NCBI GenBank assembly: GCA_023630585.1
Contig: CM042546.1
Coordinates: 23,634,310 to 23,698,309 of the forward strand
Direction: 5' to 3'
Length of the DNA: 64,000 nucleotides
Source: Cranoglanis bouderius
Taxonomy: Eukaryota > Chordata > Actinopteri > Siluriformes > Cranoglanididae
The notes under the pieces are model-generated. The model saw nothing but the letters and a program-made list of their open reading frames with translations. It was not told where the DNA came from and searched no databases. Positions 10,712 through 52,429 of the stretch are shown here, one piece after another (position 1 is the stretch's first letter; every line of letters starts with the position of its first letter). Both the position numbers and the translations under genes were made by a program.

Positions 10712-11627
10712 TATATAGTAAAAAGTGCAGTTGTGTTAACAGGAACCTATAAGCTTATGAACAACTTTCATTATAACTTTCAAAATTCATTATTGTTTTA
10801 ACTTAAAGACTATTGTATCGAACCATTTGATGTTATGATGGTGATGGAGTGCAAACTGTTCTTAGCAATTGCAGTCCTAAGGCTGCAATTTAGCTGAAGC
10901 TTCTCTAATGATGCCACCTTGGAGGAGAGTGCTGATAGCTCCCCACTGGAGAGTTCTTATAATCATAACATAATGGAGAAGTTCAGCTCAGCAGCAGCGA
11001 ATGTTCTGCAGACTGATTAATGAAACTGGATCATCCACTTAACACAGCTGACTGAAAACATGTAATAGTCAGCAAAGTGAATGAATGGGATATTCCACCA
11101 AGTATGTGAAGTAAGTAAATACACTGAAACTGCAGCCAGAGAAAAGAACACATATACTGGCTGCAGTGACAGATACAGAAGTTCTGGGAAGGTTGATGTC
11201 AACACATACTGTAGAGACACCAATGGACACAGTAAGGCTTCAGGCTGATGAAGCCCTGCACATTAATCAATGCTGCATGCAGCTGAATAAAAAGCAGCTG
11301 ACATTCTGATTTACAAACTGTATGTGGCTATGGAAAATGTGCGTTGTATCTCTAACATGGTGGAACAGTTTCTACTGGCCACCAAATGCCCGCGACTGCA
11401 AATAAAATGGGTACAGGAATCTTACAGGCAGTATGCTGTAGATCACCAGTAATACTCATGCAGATGAGAAGGCAAGTTGGACGGAGCCTGACAAAAAAAC
11501 TCTATGCCACCTGCCGCTAGTACCTGGACCTCTTATTTGTACCAAGGCTCGGGCGGCACTAGATTATCACCTCTTGAACTGGACAGTTTGAGGCACCAGG
11601 CTATCTTTAGACCCAAATGTTTAGGTA
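10712..11627. other. unassigned sequence between Tc1 family F and the DIRS element
   Basis: No convincing coding, RNA or repeat signal is visible. Confidence 0.45.
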
Positions 11628-11936
11628 ACTTTAGGTTACTTACATAACCCCGGTTCTCTGATAACAGGAGTGAGGTATCTCACTGTGGGAAATGCCTCGG
11701 GCATGACTGATCCTGGAAGCACCAATAACACCATGTCTGTCAATTGACAGACCAATCACGGCCGTGATGAGGGAGTCCCGCCTCCCTAATATACAAGGTA
11801 TAAGGAAGGAATAAGGAATAAGGTCCATTCCTTATTCTCAGCATATCTCTTCTCTGTGCAACTGCAAGGAGGTAAGTGTGGTGAGATACCGCACTCCTGT
11901 TATCAGAGAACCAGGGTTACGTAAGTAACCTAAAGT
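11628..11936. repeat. inverted repeat at the DIRS 3' end (55-bp arms, about 200-bp loop)
   Basis: 11628-11682 and 11881-11936 are near-complementary. Each contains the core GGTTCTCTGATAACAGGAGT or its complement and the string GTTACTTAC or GTAAGTAAC. DIRS elements carry inverted terminal sequences used to make circular DNA, so this is probably the terminal structure. Confidence 0.75.
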
Positions 11937-12161
11937 ATAGGCAACTCCCATACTGCAGACATGCTGTCTGAAGCAGACCAGCCAACTGACTTAGTGATGT
12001 GTGTAAGTGTATGTACACAGACAAATCTCAATCTATTCCTCCAAGAATAAATAAAGTGATGTACGAGGGGGGAAAACATCATGTTTTCAAACATCACCCC
12101 CCCCCCCCCACACACACACACACACACCCAAACTCACGCTTAGGACCGAATGAGCCAGCAC

Positions 12162-12656
12162 CTAAGAACTGGCCCTCAGACCCTCTGGAGGTTCAAGTCC
12201 CATGCTATTATAACAAATGACGGCTTCCACCACCCAATGAGACAGGCGCTGGCGTGAAATAGGTTTACCCCTATGTGAATCAGCCCATGAGATGAAAAAT
12301 TTTTTACTTTTCCTCAGTGCTTTCGTTTCATCCATATAATGACGTAAAGCATGAATTGGGCACAAGCAATGAAGCTGCTCCTCCTCCGATGAGGAAAAAG
12401 GCGGCAGATGAAACACTAGTAAATCCACCGGTTTGCAGGTGAGAGCTGACTCGCTCACCTTTGGCATGAACGCTGGATTAATCCTGATAGTTTCTCTTGA
12501 GAAATCCAAAGCAAAGCACATGGACAAGTCATGCCGTTCACTAACTCGCTTCTCTGTCATAAGAGCAAGAAACAAAGTAGCCTTCAGCGAAAGGTGCTTT
12601 AAATCAATACTCTCTAATGGCTCAAAAGGGGGCTGGGAAAGTGCACTAAGGATCAC
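12162..12656 (-). pseudogene. DIRS tyrosine recombinase fragment
   Basis: The 165-codon frame shows LKATLFLALMTEKRVSE (around the first catalytic Arg), CPIHALRHYMD and the late motif SRQRLSHWVVEAV, all typical of DIRS recombinases. The C-terminal part with the second Arg and catalytic Tyr is lost: after PPEGLRA the frame goes to a stop where the family has its His-x-x-Arg segment. Catalytically dead. Confidence 0.8.
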
Positions 12657-12836
12657 AGACAGATCTCATGGTGGAATCAGTGGCCAAATTGGGGGCGATC
12701 AGTATTACTGAGTGACCGCTTTCTCTTACTTTTCTTAGAGTTGGTACGATCAGATTCAGTGGAGGAAACACGTAAAGCAGTGCGTTTGGCCACAGGTGCA
12801 CCAAAGCATTCACACCCATAGCTGTACAGTCTCTCA

Positions 12837-13638
12837 CTAGAGAGAAGAATAGTCAGAAGAATCAGTGTTTTCGTGCGATGTGAAGAAATCTATGGCAGCT
12901 CGGCCAAACCTCTCCCACAACTGGCTCACTACCTGAGTGTGGAGAGTCCATTCTCCATACAGAGGATTCCCTCTGGACAGAAGGTCCGCTCTCATATTCA
13001 TCATGCCTGGGATGTCTATCGCCCGCAATGAATGAAAATGTCATATGCGCCACACAATCAGTTTCTATGCCAAGTTGTGGAGCTGAGAAGAGTGTGTGCC
13101 CCCCTGACAATTTATATAAGTCACTGCCATTGTGTTTGCTGACCTGATCAAAAAGTGGTGGTTCTGCAGAAACTGCACAAAATGTTTCAATTCCAGAAGC
13201 ACTGTTAGCAGTTTATGTGTGTGTTCTGTAGCGAGACGGGCCATTTCCCCTTCACTATTCTGCCCTCGCACACTGCGCCCCATCCTGTGAATGACGCATT
13301 TGTCGTTACCACCTTTCTCAGAAAAACTGCCCCCACCAGAGTCCCCGAGTCGAGAAACGACTCCAGTAACGGAGAGCGTGCATGCAGAGTGATGATACTA
13401 TCACTTTTCTGTTGAGGTGACATTTTGTACACAAGCACTGCACCACTGTCCAGCACTGAAACTCTCTCATATCCAGAATGGGACGGAGACCTCCCCCTCT
13501 CTTGGGAATGATAAAGTACCGGGAGTAAAACCCCTGACGGCTGTCCTCTGGTGGCACTATCCGAATTGCTCTTTTGCTCAATAAAGAGATTATTTCTTCC
13601 TCTAACGTTTTTGTTGACTCCCCTTCTGCTGTTGACAT
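12837..13638 (-). pseudogene. DIRS reverse transcriptase / RNase H fragments
   Basis: Frames in sequence show GFYSRYFIIPKRGGGLRPIL (RT entry block), ASFTGWGAV (RNase H start), ELKHFVQFLQNHHFLI, VTYINCQGGTHS, and then ADLLSRGNPLYGEWTLH and GRAAIDFF. The RT palm with its catalytic aspartates is missing between about 13440 and 13390, so a large internal deletion is inferred. The RNase H frame is broken at several points. Confidence 0.8.
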
Positions 13639-13772
13639 TAACGCACAAAAAGTCGAAAAGACATGGTGGTTTTACGGCAAATTGCAGACGATAAGCCCGG
13701 CCTATCGTGGATAAAACACACGGGTGTACTGTGTATACGCGCCAACTCTCCACTGGAGCAGCGAGCGGACCG

Positions 13773-15293
13773 CTACAGCTCTCGCTCACTGACAGCGCGG
13801 TACCACCATCTAGCGGCAGAGCTGGGGATTGCAGCTCTGATTTGGTTAATTTTGTTTTTGAGAGTGTTTTTTAGTTTCAAACACTGCTGTGCCCTTGGCC
13901 CACTGCCTAGATGCACAGGGAATGATTTTATTATTTTCACACCACACATGCTTCTTTGAAAACTGTCCCTTTCCGTTGCAATGGGTGGAGGGGGAAGAAT
14001 TTCTCCGCAGGGCACTGGGGGAACTGGTGCCAACACCGCAACTGAATTGGTCAGAAGAGAACATTCCGACATTTCCCCTGTCCAACACCTTCTTTTGATA
14101 GGAGGGGGAGAAAATGGCCACTCTCTTTGAGGGAGGATAACAACAGATACTCCGCAAGTGCTGTTGCTTGTCCTGTCGTCTTGGGCAGAAGAGCGAATTA
14201 GGTAGCCCGCCATTTCTTCCCTCCCTGAGGGTTTGCAGCTGATGCAACCGCAGCTCTGGACCGCGCCCCTGGAGGTTGAGATCTGCAATGATGCAGATCT
14301 CTTCCCAGAGAGCCGGGTTTGGAGTTCCAGCATCCATTTGCCTCCGCATCTCCTCCATCAGCTCTGCTTGATAAGCGGTGAGGAGAGAGGTGGCATTAAG
14401 AGCCCTTACTGCCAAGGCTGAAGATCAGTAGATCTTCTGGAAAACCGAGGCTGTTAAGTGCCCTGTACGAAGCTGAGGTGGAAGAAAATGCTGCCCTGTG
14501 GTTAGGGTGGAGATGATGAGCCATGGACAGCTCAACCGGAGGGGGATTTTACATCCCTAAGTCCTCCATATTGTTGACATCCAGCCTGGAAAACCCTTTA
14601 ACAGGAACTCTGTGTGAAAAGGGTTTAACCTCAGAAATGTCTCATCTCTGAAAAGCATGCAGGGACTGCAGGAATGAGCTACTTGACGTCCGGGGCACGC
14701 AACGGCAGTCTCTTGCCATAATAAAGATCTCTCTCCATTCCCTGGCCTACCTGTTGTGATGACCAATCCATAGAGAGTCTTTCCGATGCCCTCAGGCACA
14801 TCTCAGTAAGGTCAAGCTCTGCCTGAACTGGGGAGGGGGACCCGTCGTTCAACGTGCTGCCTGGCCGAGAGATATTCGGCAGGAGGATTGCATCATCTTC
14901 ATCTTCCTCTACCTCCCCCTCTAACAGATGAGCGATAGCATCATCATCGTCATCCTCCTCCTCACCTTCACCAGCTGAGGTGTTCAATCCAAAGAGGGGA
15001 GGCAGCTCAGGGGAGACCTCGTCCATTAATTTGCCCCAACTGTATGACACAGAGGGCATTTTGTCTCCTTCTCCATGGGCGACGGAGAAAGGCAGGGGTC
15101 TCACTTATTAGTGGCCACGACTCACACTCTTCTTTCCAACACCCTTGACGAGTACCGCCTGAGCATGTTTGACCCCCAGGCATGCGATGCACAGGGGATG
15201 GGAATCCTTGCCCAAAATCATAGAGCCACATGCGCACGGATGTGAGGCTTTTTTCACCTTCGCTCCGCCACCTGCAGAACTAGCGGTCGCCAT
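13773..15293 (-). pseudogene. DIRS gag-like region, frameshifted
   Basis: The start (MATASSAGGGAKVKK, CACGSMIL, C-x2-CLGVKHA) is the Cys-rich opening of DIRS ORF1. Later frames hold an acidic stretch (DDDDDAIAHLL), SRPGSTLND and MAVRALNATSLLTAYQAEL. Several frame changes separate them. The ORF1 product is thought to be the gag protein that packages element RNA; this copy is broken. Confidence 0.65.
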
Positions 15294-15460
15294 AATGTAA
15301 GAGACAACCTAAACACTCACAACAACGTGCCGCTTAGGAAGAAACAGATAGCTTTAACAGCTATGGGACAGAATTCGCTGTAACACATTAATTCTCTTAA
15401 ACTATCCCAAGCAAATAAAAAGGCTATTCACCATAACAGTGAATAATCCACTCACAAAAA

Positions 15461-16340
15461 CTAGGGGTGGGAATCTTTAGGCACTTCACGATCCGATCCG
15501 ATTCTGAGAGCCACGATCTGATTCCAAAACGATTCTTGATATACATTTTTTCCCTAATTAATTCTTCTGCGGTGCAAATACATGGACTTTACATTTTAAC
15601 CAAAATTTGAGTTTCTATACTTTTTGTTTATAGTTGGAATCTCTGTATAACGGTCACTTATAAGGTTTACGGTATTTATGGGGGGATACAACTGCGCATG
15701 TTTGAGCAATGCAGAGAGATGGAGAGTGTGAGGAGATAGCTGCTCTCCACTTATATTTCTTTTTGTTCCCTTTTATTTTGTGACTGAGTTGGTTGTTATA
15801 TGCTTCCCCGCTCGTCTTCATGTATGTGGAGTAGGAAATGCTATGATGATGATGAATTCAGAGTGCATCTGTCAATGTTTATTTTTTTCTGTTTCTGGTG
15901 CACGCTGTAACGGAAGTTGGATGTTATAGGTGTCTCTATGAGGAAAAAAAAAATAGACATAACTCGCTTGAAGGGAAACAGGAATTAGCATTTCATCCTG
16001 TATTTAATGAAATGTCCAGAATAAAAGCGCTACCTCCTCCACATGCATGAAGACGAGTGGGGAGGCATTTAACAACCAACTCAGTCACAAAATAAAAGGG
16101 AACAAAAAGAAATATAAGTGGAGAGCAGCTATCAACTCACACTCCCCATCCCTCCACTGTCTCTCTGTGCTCTCTCACCTGCGCTCTCACATGCACAGTT
16201 CTGTCTCTCCCCCATAAATACCGTAATGCTTATAAGTGACCGTTACAATGCACAGTCGTGATTTGAATTGAACACAGAATCAATTCTGAATTTTTGAGAA
16301 TCGATTCATGCATCAAGTGCTGAAGAACACATTCATCAGT
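15461..16340. repeat. foldback DNA element with about 200-bp inverted arms
   Basis: 15640-15840 and 16025-16250 are inverted copies of each other: GGTCACTTATAAGG versus CTTATAAGTGACC, GGTATTTATGGGGG versus CCCCCATAAATACC, and CTCGTCTTCATG versus CATGAAGACGAG. Outside them lie GGGTGGGAATC...CACGATCCGATCCG on the left and GAGAATCGATTCATG on the right, a pattern common at hAT-type ends in fish. No coding capacity. Exact termini are uncertain. Confidence 0.65.
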
Positions 16341-16755
16341 AAGTTTTTCCTTATTTCATTCACTAATTATTAAGAATTAATACATGAGAAGTTAAAAGAC
16401 AGAAGATATGTGTACTTCAACAAGAGTGCGATATGCATATTTTCACTTTAGATCTGCAGTTTTTCATTATCTTTACAGTCCAGAGTAACTAAAAATTTTA
16501 TCATCCAAGAGATGCAATTTTTTTTTTTTTTTTTTTGCAATAATAAGAACAATTGGAAAATTATACGTTACAACATACAAACAATACAATGTAATTACTT
16601 TTCCTTGCATTTGTTATGCAAAACATAATAAGAATCTTACAAATACTTACAAATAAGTAACTAAAAATTAATCAGAGATTTTAAACATGGGCACATGAAA
16701 AGAGGATATTCCAAATTATTTTCATTGCTCCAGGCTACCCTTTGATCTCTCTTGG
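16341..16755. other. unassigned AT-rich sequence
   Basis: Long T runs (16509-16536) and AT-rich text; no feature recognised. Confidence 0.45.
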
Positions 16756-17410
16756 GATTAAAAGCAAGAGAAAGGCAGGGGTTGGGAACCTATGGCTTGC
16801 GAGCCATATATGACTCTTTCAGTGATTGCCTATGGCTCAGTGGTGGGAAAAATAAATTCATGTAAAACACTACATATTACATAATTCATAATCGATGCCC
16901 GTTTGTCATGTATACACCAACCAATCGTGATGTGGCACAACAAGCTCAAATTTCATTGGACAACGTGGAGCAGCGTGGTAATTTCCCGGTCTAATTCGTA
17001 AATCGGTTGAAAACTACATAGCCAGTCTGTTTTCAGTTTTTTAACAAAGGTGAAATGGCTAAAAGAAAAAAAGACGACGAGTATCGTTCTTTCCAGTAAG
17101 AATGGACAGACGAATTTGCATGTGTGGAAGTCGTATTAATGGTAAGTAGTGTTCAATTTACTCTTACTTACGTACTGCATCTTGTATTGAATTAAATGAA
17201 GTCCAAGTGCCACCTGCAGGCCTATTAGGTGAAGTGCAGGCTACTAGGTCAAGAACACACAAAATGTGAAATGGCCTTTATTACGTTACCACTATTTATA
17301 ATTATGCAATAATAGTAAATATAATAACTAATAATAATAATGACATATGAAAAACATTTTTAAAAAAATTTCATTTTTCTCTGGCTCTTTAAAGAAAAAA
17401 AATCTTTTTT
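16756..17410 (+). mobile_element. hAT-like transposon fragment
   Basis: The left end reads GCAGGGGTTGGGAACCTATG, the typical CAGGGGT-type end of a vertebrate hAT family, followed by GGCTTGCGAGCCATAT. An ATG at 17055 opens MAKRKKDDEYRSFQ, which resembles the N-terminus of GTF2IRD2/ZBED-like hAT transposases, then meets a stop; WTDEFACVEV follows. The element then jumps to CTCTGGCTCTTTAAAG near 17380, likely the other end. It lies just downstream of nectin3. Confidence 0.55.
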
Positions 17411-17517
17411 TTTTTTTTTGGCTTTTATAGGTCTCTGCACTAAAGGAATCATCAAGGTAATAGCTAGAAAACAATACAACTTTTAATTTGCTTGATATAC
17501 ACTTTAAAAGTCTTTCG

Positions 17518-17523
17518 TTTATT
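17518..17523 (-). terminator. candidate nectin3 polyadenylation signal (AATAAA)
   Basis: Read on the minus strand, an AATAAA lies about 64 nt past the nectin3 stop codon. A 3' UTR this short would be unusual for a nectin, so this may be one of several sites or a chance match. Confidence 0.3.
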
Positions 17524-17586
17524 TTAGTTTAGTTTGGTAATACTGTATTCTGTAAACTCTTGTCTTCCATTAACCATCTCACATAT

Positions 17587-48278
<30,692 letters not shown>

Positions 48279-48430
48279 GATTTCTAATTCCGCTAAGCTT
48301 GTCGTATGAACACACTGCCTGGGGTAACCATAGCACTAGAGAGCTCAGAATGGGCGTGATTATTTCGGCTCAAGTAGGCGGAGCAATCTGACCTCTGAAC
48401 ACGTGGAAACAAGCTCCTGAAATTGTCCAT
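48279..48430 (-). promoter_or_regulatory. probable nectin3 5' UTR and proximal promoter
   Basis: This sits directly upstream of the nectin3 ATG. On the minus strand it holds CACGCCC (near 48352) and CCGCC (near 48380) GC/KLF-type boxes, a CACGTG E-box near 48402 and no clear TATA box. A short upstream ATG at 48331 opens 12 codons before a stop. The transcription start is unknown; the assignment rests on position and the local GC boxes. Confidence 0.3.
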
Positions 48431-48719
48431 CTGAATTGTCATATTGGGGTAACAATAGCCAACACTTTTTCCCTCAAGAAGAGAAGTAAATGTCTATTCG
48501 ACATCATTGTAAACTACAGTATGTTTGTATGCACAAAGCAATTAGGCAAACGTTACCTCCCAGATAGCAAATGACATCAATGACGTTACAGAGAGTGTAT
48601 GCAGTAATTTTGGCAGTTGTTACATAGCATTGCACAGCTAGCTAGTCTAGCTAAAAATGCTAACTTTCAGACCAGGTCATGTGGTATAAAAACTGGAACA
48701 ATATGCACAATAAAACTTA

Positions 48720-48900
48720 AAATGCACACTTCCACACTGCATGTAATTACATTTACAGCATTTGGCAGACACCCTTATCCAGGGCAACTTACATTTATAC
48801 ATCTGAGCAATTGAGGGTTAAGGGCCTTGCTCAAGGGCCCAACAGCAGTTTGGCGGTGCCGGGGTTTGAACTCGTGACCTTCCGATCAGTAGCCCAACAC
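48720..48900 (+). repeat. SINE-like teleost repeat with tRNA-like segment
   Basis: The text ATTTACAGCATTTGGCAGAC, CCCTTATCCAGGGCAACTTA, AGGGCCTTGCTCAAGGGCCC and GGGGTTTGAACTCGTGACC is a widely dispersed teleost repeat. The last block resembles a tRNA T-arm and acceptor side (GG-TTTGAA-CT), which is why I call it SINE-like. It is not a functional tRNA gene. Confidence 0.6.
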
Positions 48901-49189
48901 GGATGCGGATTCTTCTGGTGCTGAAGGCTGGAGAGCTGCAGTTGTATCATGCTAGCATTCTAATTTTTTAAATATTTTGAACTTGAAAATTCACAGAGGT
49001 AATCATTAATGTTCTTACCATATGGAATCAATATTTGCTTACAATATTTGCAACATTTACACTAAACTTTTACCACCTGCACACTACATTCTGGAGCGTG
49101 GCTGTCGGGATTAGGGAGGTCATGGACTAATGTTGGGCAAGGAGGCCTGGGGTGCAGTCAGCGTCTATACAATTGTGTGCTTCCCACAG

Positions 49190-49226
49190 CGTGTGTGTGT
49201 GTGTATATATGTGTGTGTGTGTGTTT
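49190..49226. repeat. (GT)n microsatellite, interrupted
   Basis: GT runs broken by TATATAT, in the spacer between nectin3 and diablo. Confidence 0.85.
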
Positions 49227-49619
49227 CTGTGCAAAGCCCCAGGTGAAGCCCCTGACTTTGATTTTATGTTGACCACTGCAACATTAAAAACAACAAAAAA
49301 GCATCACCGTTTAATACAATCAGCTTACCTAACACATTCTCAAAAAACATTCACTGGTAGCCAATGTGCAAGAACAAGTTTACTTATTTTTAATACATTA
49401 ATTTCTAATTAATTATAACATGCCAAAAACACCAGGATGTCTATAATACACACAATTGACACCACTGAATGAACAACGGCAAGTAACAATGAAGAAATAT
49501 AATTTATATCCGACAAAGAACTGAGATACATTTTTTACAATGTAATAAATAGCTTGACACCGCCATCTGCTGGTTATTTTTTTCAGAACGATGTCTTCTG
49601 TGCGCACCAAGTCAATATA

Positions 49620-50489
49620 CAGGTGCATCTCAAAAAATTAGAATATCATGGAAAAGTTCGGGGTTTTTTTCGTAATTTAATTCAAAACGTTGAACTCATA
49701 TAATCTAGATTCATTACACATAAAGTGAAATATTTCAAGTCTTTTTTTGTTTTAATCTTGATGATTACGGCTTACAGCTCATGGAAATGAGATACTGGAC
49801 AAATCCAGTATCTCAAAAATATTAGAATAAAGAATTTATAACACAGCGATGTGGACCTGAGAAGACTCTAATCAGCTAATTAACTCAAAACACCTTTTTA
49901 CTCAAAACCCCATTGCTCAGTGGCCCAAAGTCCTCTTTTCAGATGAAAGTAAATTTTGCATTTCATTTGGAAATCAAGGTCCCAGAGTCTGGAGGAAGAG
50001 TGGAGAGGCACAGAATCCAAGTTGCTTGAAGTCCAGTGTGAAGTTTCCACAGTCAGTGATGATTTGGGGTGCCATGTCATCTGACAAGATGCGAGACACC
50101 AGACCCAGCGATACAGACGAGCTGAAGGCCGCTATCAAAGCAACCTGGGCTTCCATAAGACCTCAGCAGTGCCACAGGCTGATTGACTCCATGCCACGCC
50201 ACATTGATGCAGTAATTCATGCAAAAGGAGCCCCGACCAAGTATTGAGTGCATAAATTAACATACTTTTCAGAAGGTCGACATTTCTGTATTATAAATTG
50301 TTTATTCTAATATTTTGAGATACTGGATTTTTGATTTCCATGAGCTGTAAGCCGTAATCATCAAGATTAAAACAAACAAAAAAAGGCTTTAAATATTTCA
50401 CTTTATGTTTAATGAACATTAGAATATATTTGAATTTAATTACGGGAAAAAATGAACTTTTCCATGATATTTTTTTTTTGATGCACCTG
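49620..50489 (+). mobile_element. Tc1/mariner family H copy, internally deleted
   Basis: The ends CAGGTGCATCTCAAAAAATT and the inverse (GATGCACCTG) lie next to TA on both sides, with long inverted subterminal regions (CTTACAGCTCATGGAAAT and its complement). A frame at 49910-50247 encodes transposase text (KVLFSDESKF-like, then VMIWGAMSS and PQQCHRLIDSMPRH, ending GAPTKY). The N-terminal half and the middle of the catalytic domain are deleted. Confidence 0.85.
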
Positions 50490-50604
50490 TATTATCAAAA
50501 TTGCTTGGATTATTAATGAAAATGTTGGAATTATATACATTACTCTGAATTTTTAAAAATATAATTATATATAAATGATGTTAAGTTAATAATTGAACAA
50601 ATTC

Positions 50605-51535
50605 ACTGTATTCCATCTATAACACTCAGTCTCACTCACTTTCAGCAACCATGTTATCCTGGTCAGGGTTTTGGGGGATCCAGAGCCTATCCCAGGAACA
50701 CTGGGTGTGAGGCAGGACTACACATGGGGATTTACCCATTCAGCCACAAAAGAATTAGTGATGTCAGGCGAGGAGGCCTGGGGTGCAGTCAGCATTCCAG
50801 TTCATCCCAAAGGTGTTCAGTGGGGTTGAGAGGTCACTCAAGTTCTTCTACTCAAGCCTGTGGCAAACCATGTCTTCATGGACCTTGCTTTGTGCACAGG
50901 GGCATTGCTGGAACAGGTTTGGGCTTCTTAGTTCGAAACTGCAATGTTATAGCCTACAAAGGCCAATCCACCCTTGGCATGTTTTTGGGAGAAATCACAG
51001 AACCCACAGAAAACCCACACTTGCGCAAAAATGGTTATTGTAAGTTTTTTCTTTTCCTTTTTTTCCACCCTAAAAATGTTTTAAGTTTGTTTTTCTCCTG
51101 AATTTTGTTGGTTGCTATATCATTAAAGGTGGAAAAAAGATCTGACATTATTTTGTTTCTTTTTTTTTTTACATCATAAAAACCTGCAATTTTAACAGGA
51201 GTATGTAGACTATATCCACTATATTGTACCATTTCATGCTACACTGTATTAAATTGTTACACAGTTCTGTATAGTCTACTGCATTTTTTTTTTTTTTGCA
51301 CTGAATCACAATTTATTTATCTTCATGTGGGTCCAGTCCTATCCACCTGCACAGTTTTAAGCAAAACCCTTATTGGTTTTGTCTTGTATGTGGAAAACCA
51401 CTCTCCTTTCTCTCTTACTCACCCACACAATTTAAGTAACTGCTTTATCCTGGTCAAGGTTACAGTGGATCCAGAGACTATCACAGGGCATGAGGAAGGA
51501 ATACCCCCTGGATGGGATGCTAGTCCATCGCATTA
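50605..51535. repeat. dispersed teleost repeat pieces
   Basis: 50640-50730 (TATCCTGGTCAGGGTTTTGG, GAGCCTATCCCAGGAACACT) and 51440-51535 (CTTTATCCTGGTCAAGG, GGATGGGATGCTAGTCCATC) are pieces of one common fish repeat. 50940-51030 (GCCAATCCACC, GGCATGTTTTTGGGAG, AAAACCCACAC) is its other end. Between them, 50765-50940 (CCAGTTCATCCCAAAGGTGT, CTCAAGTTCTTCTAC, ATGTCTTCATGGACCTTGCT) is a second repeat family inserted within it. Confidence 0.6.
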
Positions 51536-51767
51536 CCAATCTTCTTTGGTCTCGCTTTATGTAATCGATAAAAGTATGCTCTGTATTCTAAATACACAAC
51601 AATTAAACTGAATTTGCCATTCAAACACGACAATATACACAAATGGGTTGAGCAACTTCACCCTCCTCCACAGCAAATGGCACTATATGTCCATTCACTC
51701 CAAGATGATCCAATAACTCTCTTCCATATCACATCAATAATGCTGGCACATTCATAGAAAAATACGA

Positions 51768-51773
51768 TTTTAT
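51768..51773 (-). terminator. candidate diablo polyadenylation signal (AATAAA)
   Basis: On the minus strand this is a consensus AATAAA about 450 nt past the diablo stop. Other A/T-rich candidates occur further down, near 51314. Confidence 0.35.
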
Positions 51774-52223
51774 TTACATTAAAATAAAGCAGTAATACCT
51801 TCTTTTTTTTTAATGATCTCAAAATAGTGTACACCATCTGGACAAATTACTGGCTTACATGTAATAAATATGAAAGAAATTGTGATGATCAGCTTATATA
51901 ACATGCTTTTTTTTCAGCTAAAATATAGATAGTACACATAAGGTGACAGAAATGTAATATGCCGTGCAGATATTGTGCTTAATCGTCTTAATCATTAATG
52001 GGCAATGCAAATTATTGGCCAAGTAAGTCTGTAAGTTCAATGCCTTGAAATTATTTTCCATAAATGTTATATTAAAATTTAATACATTTGGCCCAAACAA
52101 AAATTTTTTTTTAATTCACTGGTTCTCAGTCATACTACATTTTCACATCTGAAAGGCTCCAAGTTGGAACCTATGCTGGACAATAACTTAAAGCATTTTT
52201 TTTTTTAGGAAGAACTGAATTTC

Positions 52224-52429
52224 TCAGTCTTCGCGGAGGTAAGCCTCAGGAACATCCTCCAAATCCTGCAAGTTGATACTTGATGCATACTCAGCCATTC
52301 TCTGGATCTCTTCAGCTTTCATTTCAGCCAGACTCTTCTGTGCCACCAACTGGAGTTTCCTCATCTCCTCTACCTTAGTCTGTGCTGCCTGCATGCTGCT
52401 TTTTAATGCATTGGATGCATGTTCTGCTC
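52224..52429 (-). CDS. diablo: diablo coding exon 6 (C-terminus)
   Basis: The acceptor is TTTTCAG|GA. The exon encodes AEHASNALK through a long Lys/Glu-rich helix to EAYLRED and a TGA stop. The last seven residues match the C-terminus of mammalian Smac. Confidence 0.93.

Larger units (their letters stand above)
11628..15460 (-). mobile_element. DIRS-type tyrosine-recombinase retrotransposon, degenerate
   Basis: On the minus strand, in order: a gag-like region (about 15293-13846), a reverse transcriptase start (13638-13440), an RNase H region (about 13350-13065), a linker (13028-12660) and a tyrosine recombinase (12656-12162). This is the DIRS order, which lacks integrase and protease. The right end (11628-11936) is a foldback of two 55-bp arms. 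Frameshifts and a large deletion in the RT make it inactive. The left terminus beyond about 15300 is not clear. Confidence 0.85.

Noticed and set aside
12162..12656. A host or phage-like integrase gene
   Set aside because: Motifs and neighbours (gag, RT, RNase H) are those of a DIRS retrotransposon.
48850..48900. Possible tRNA gene (T-arm-like GGGGTTTGAACTC)
   Set aside because: No complete cloverleaf and no matching D-arm or anticodon arm; it is part of a dispersed SINE-like repeat.
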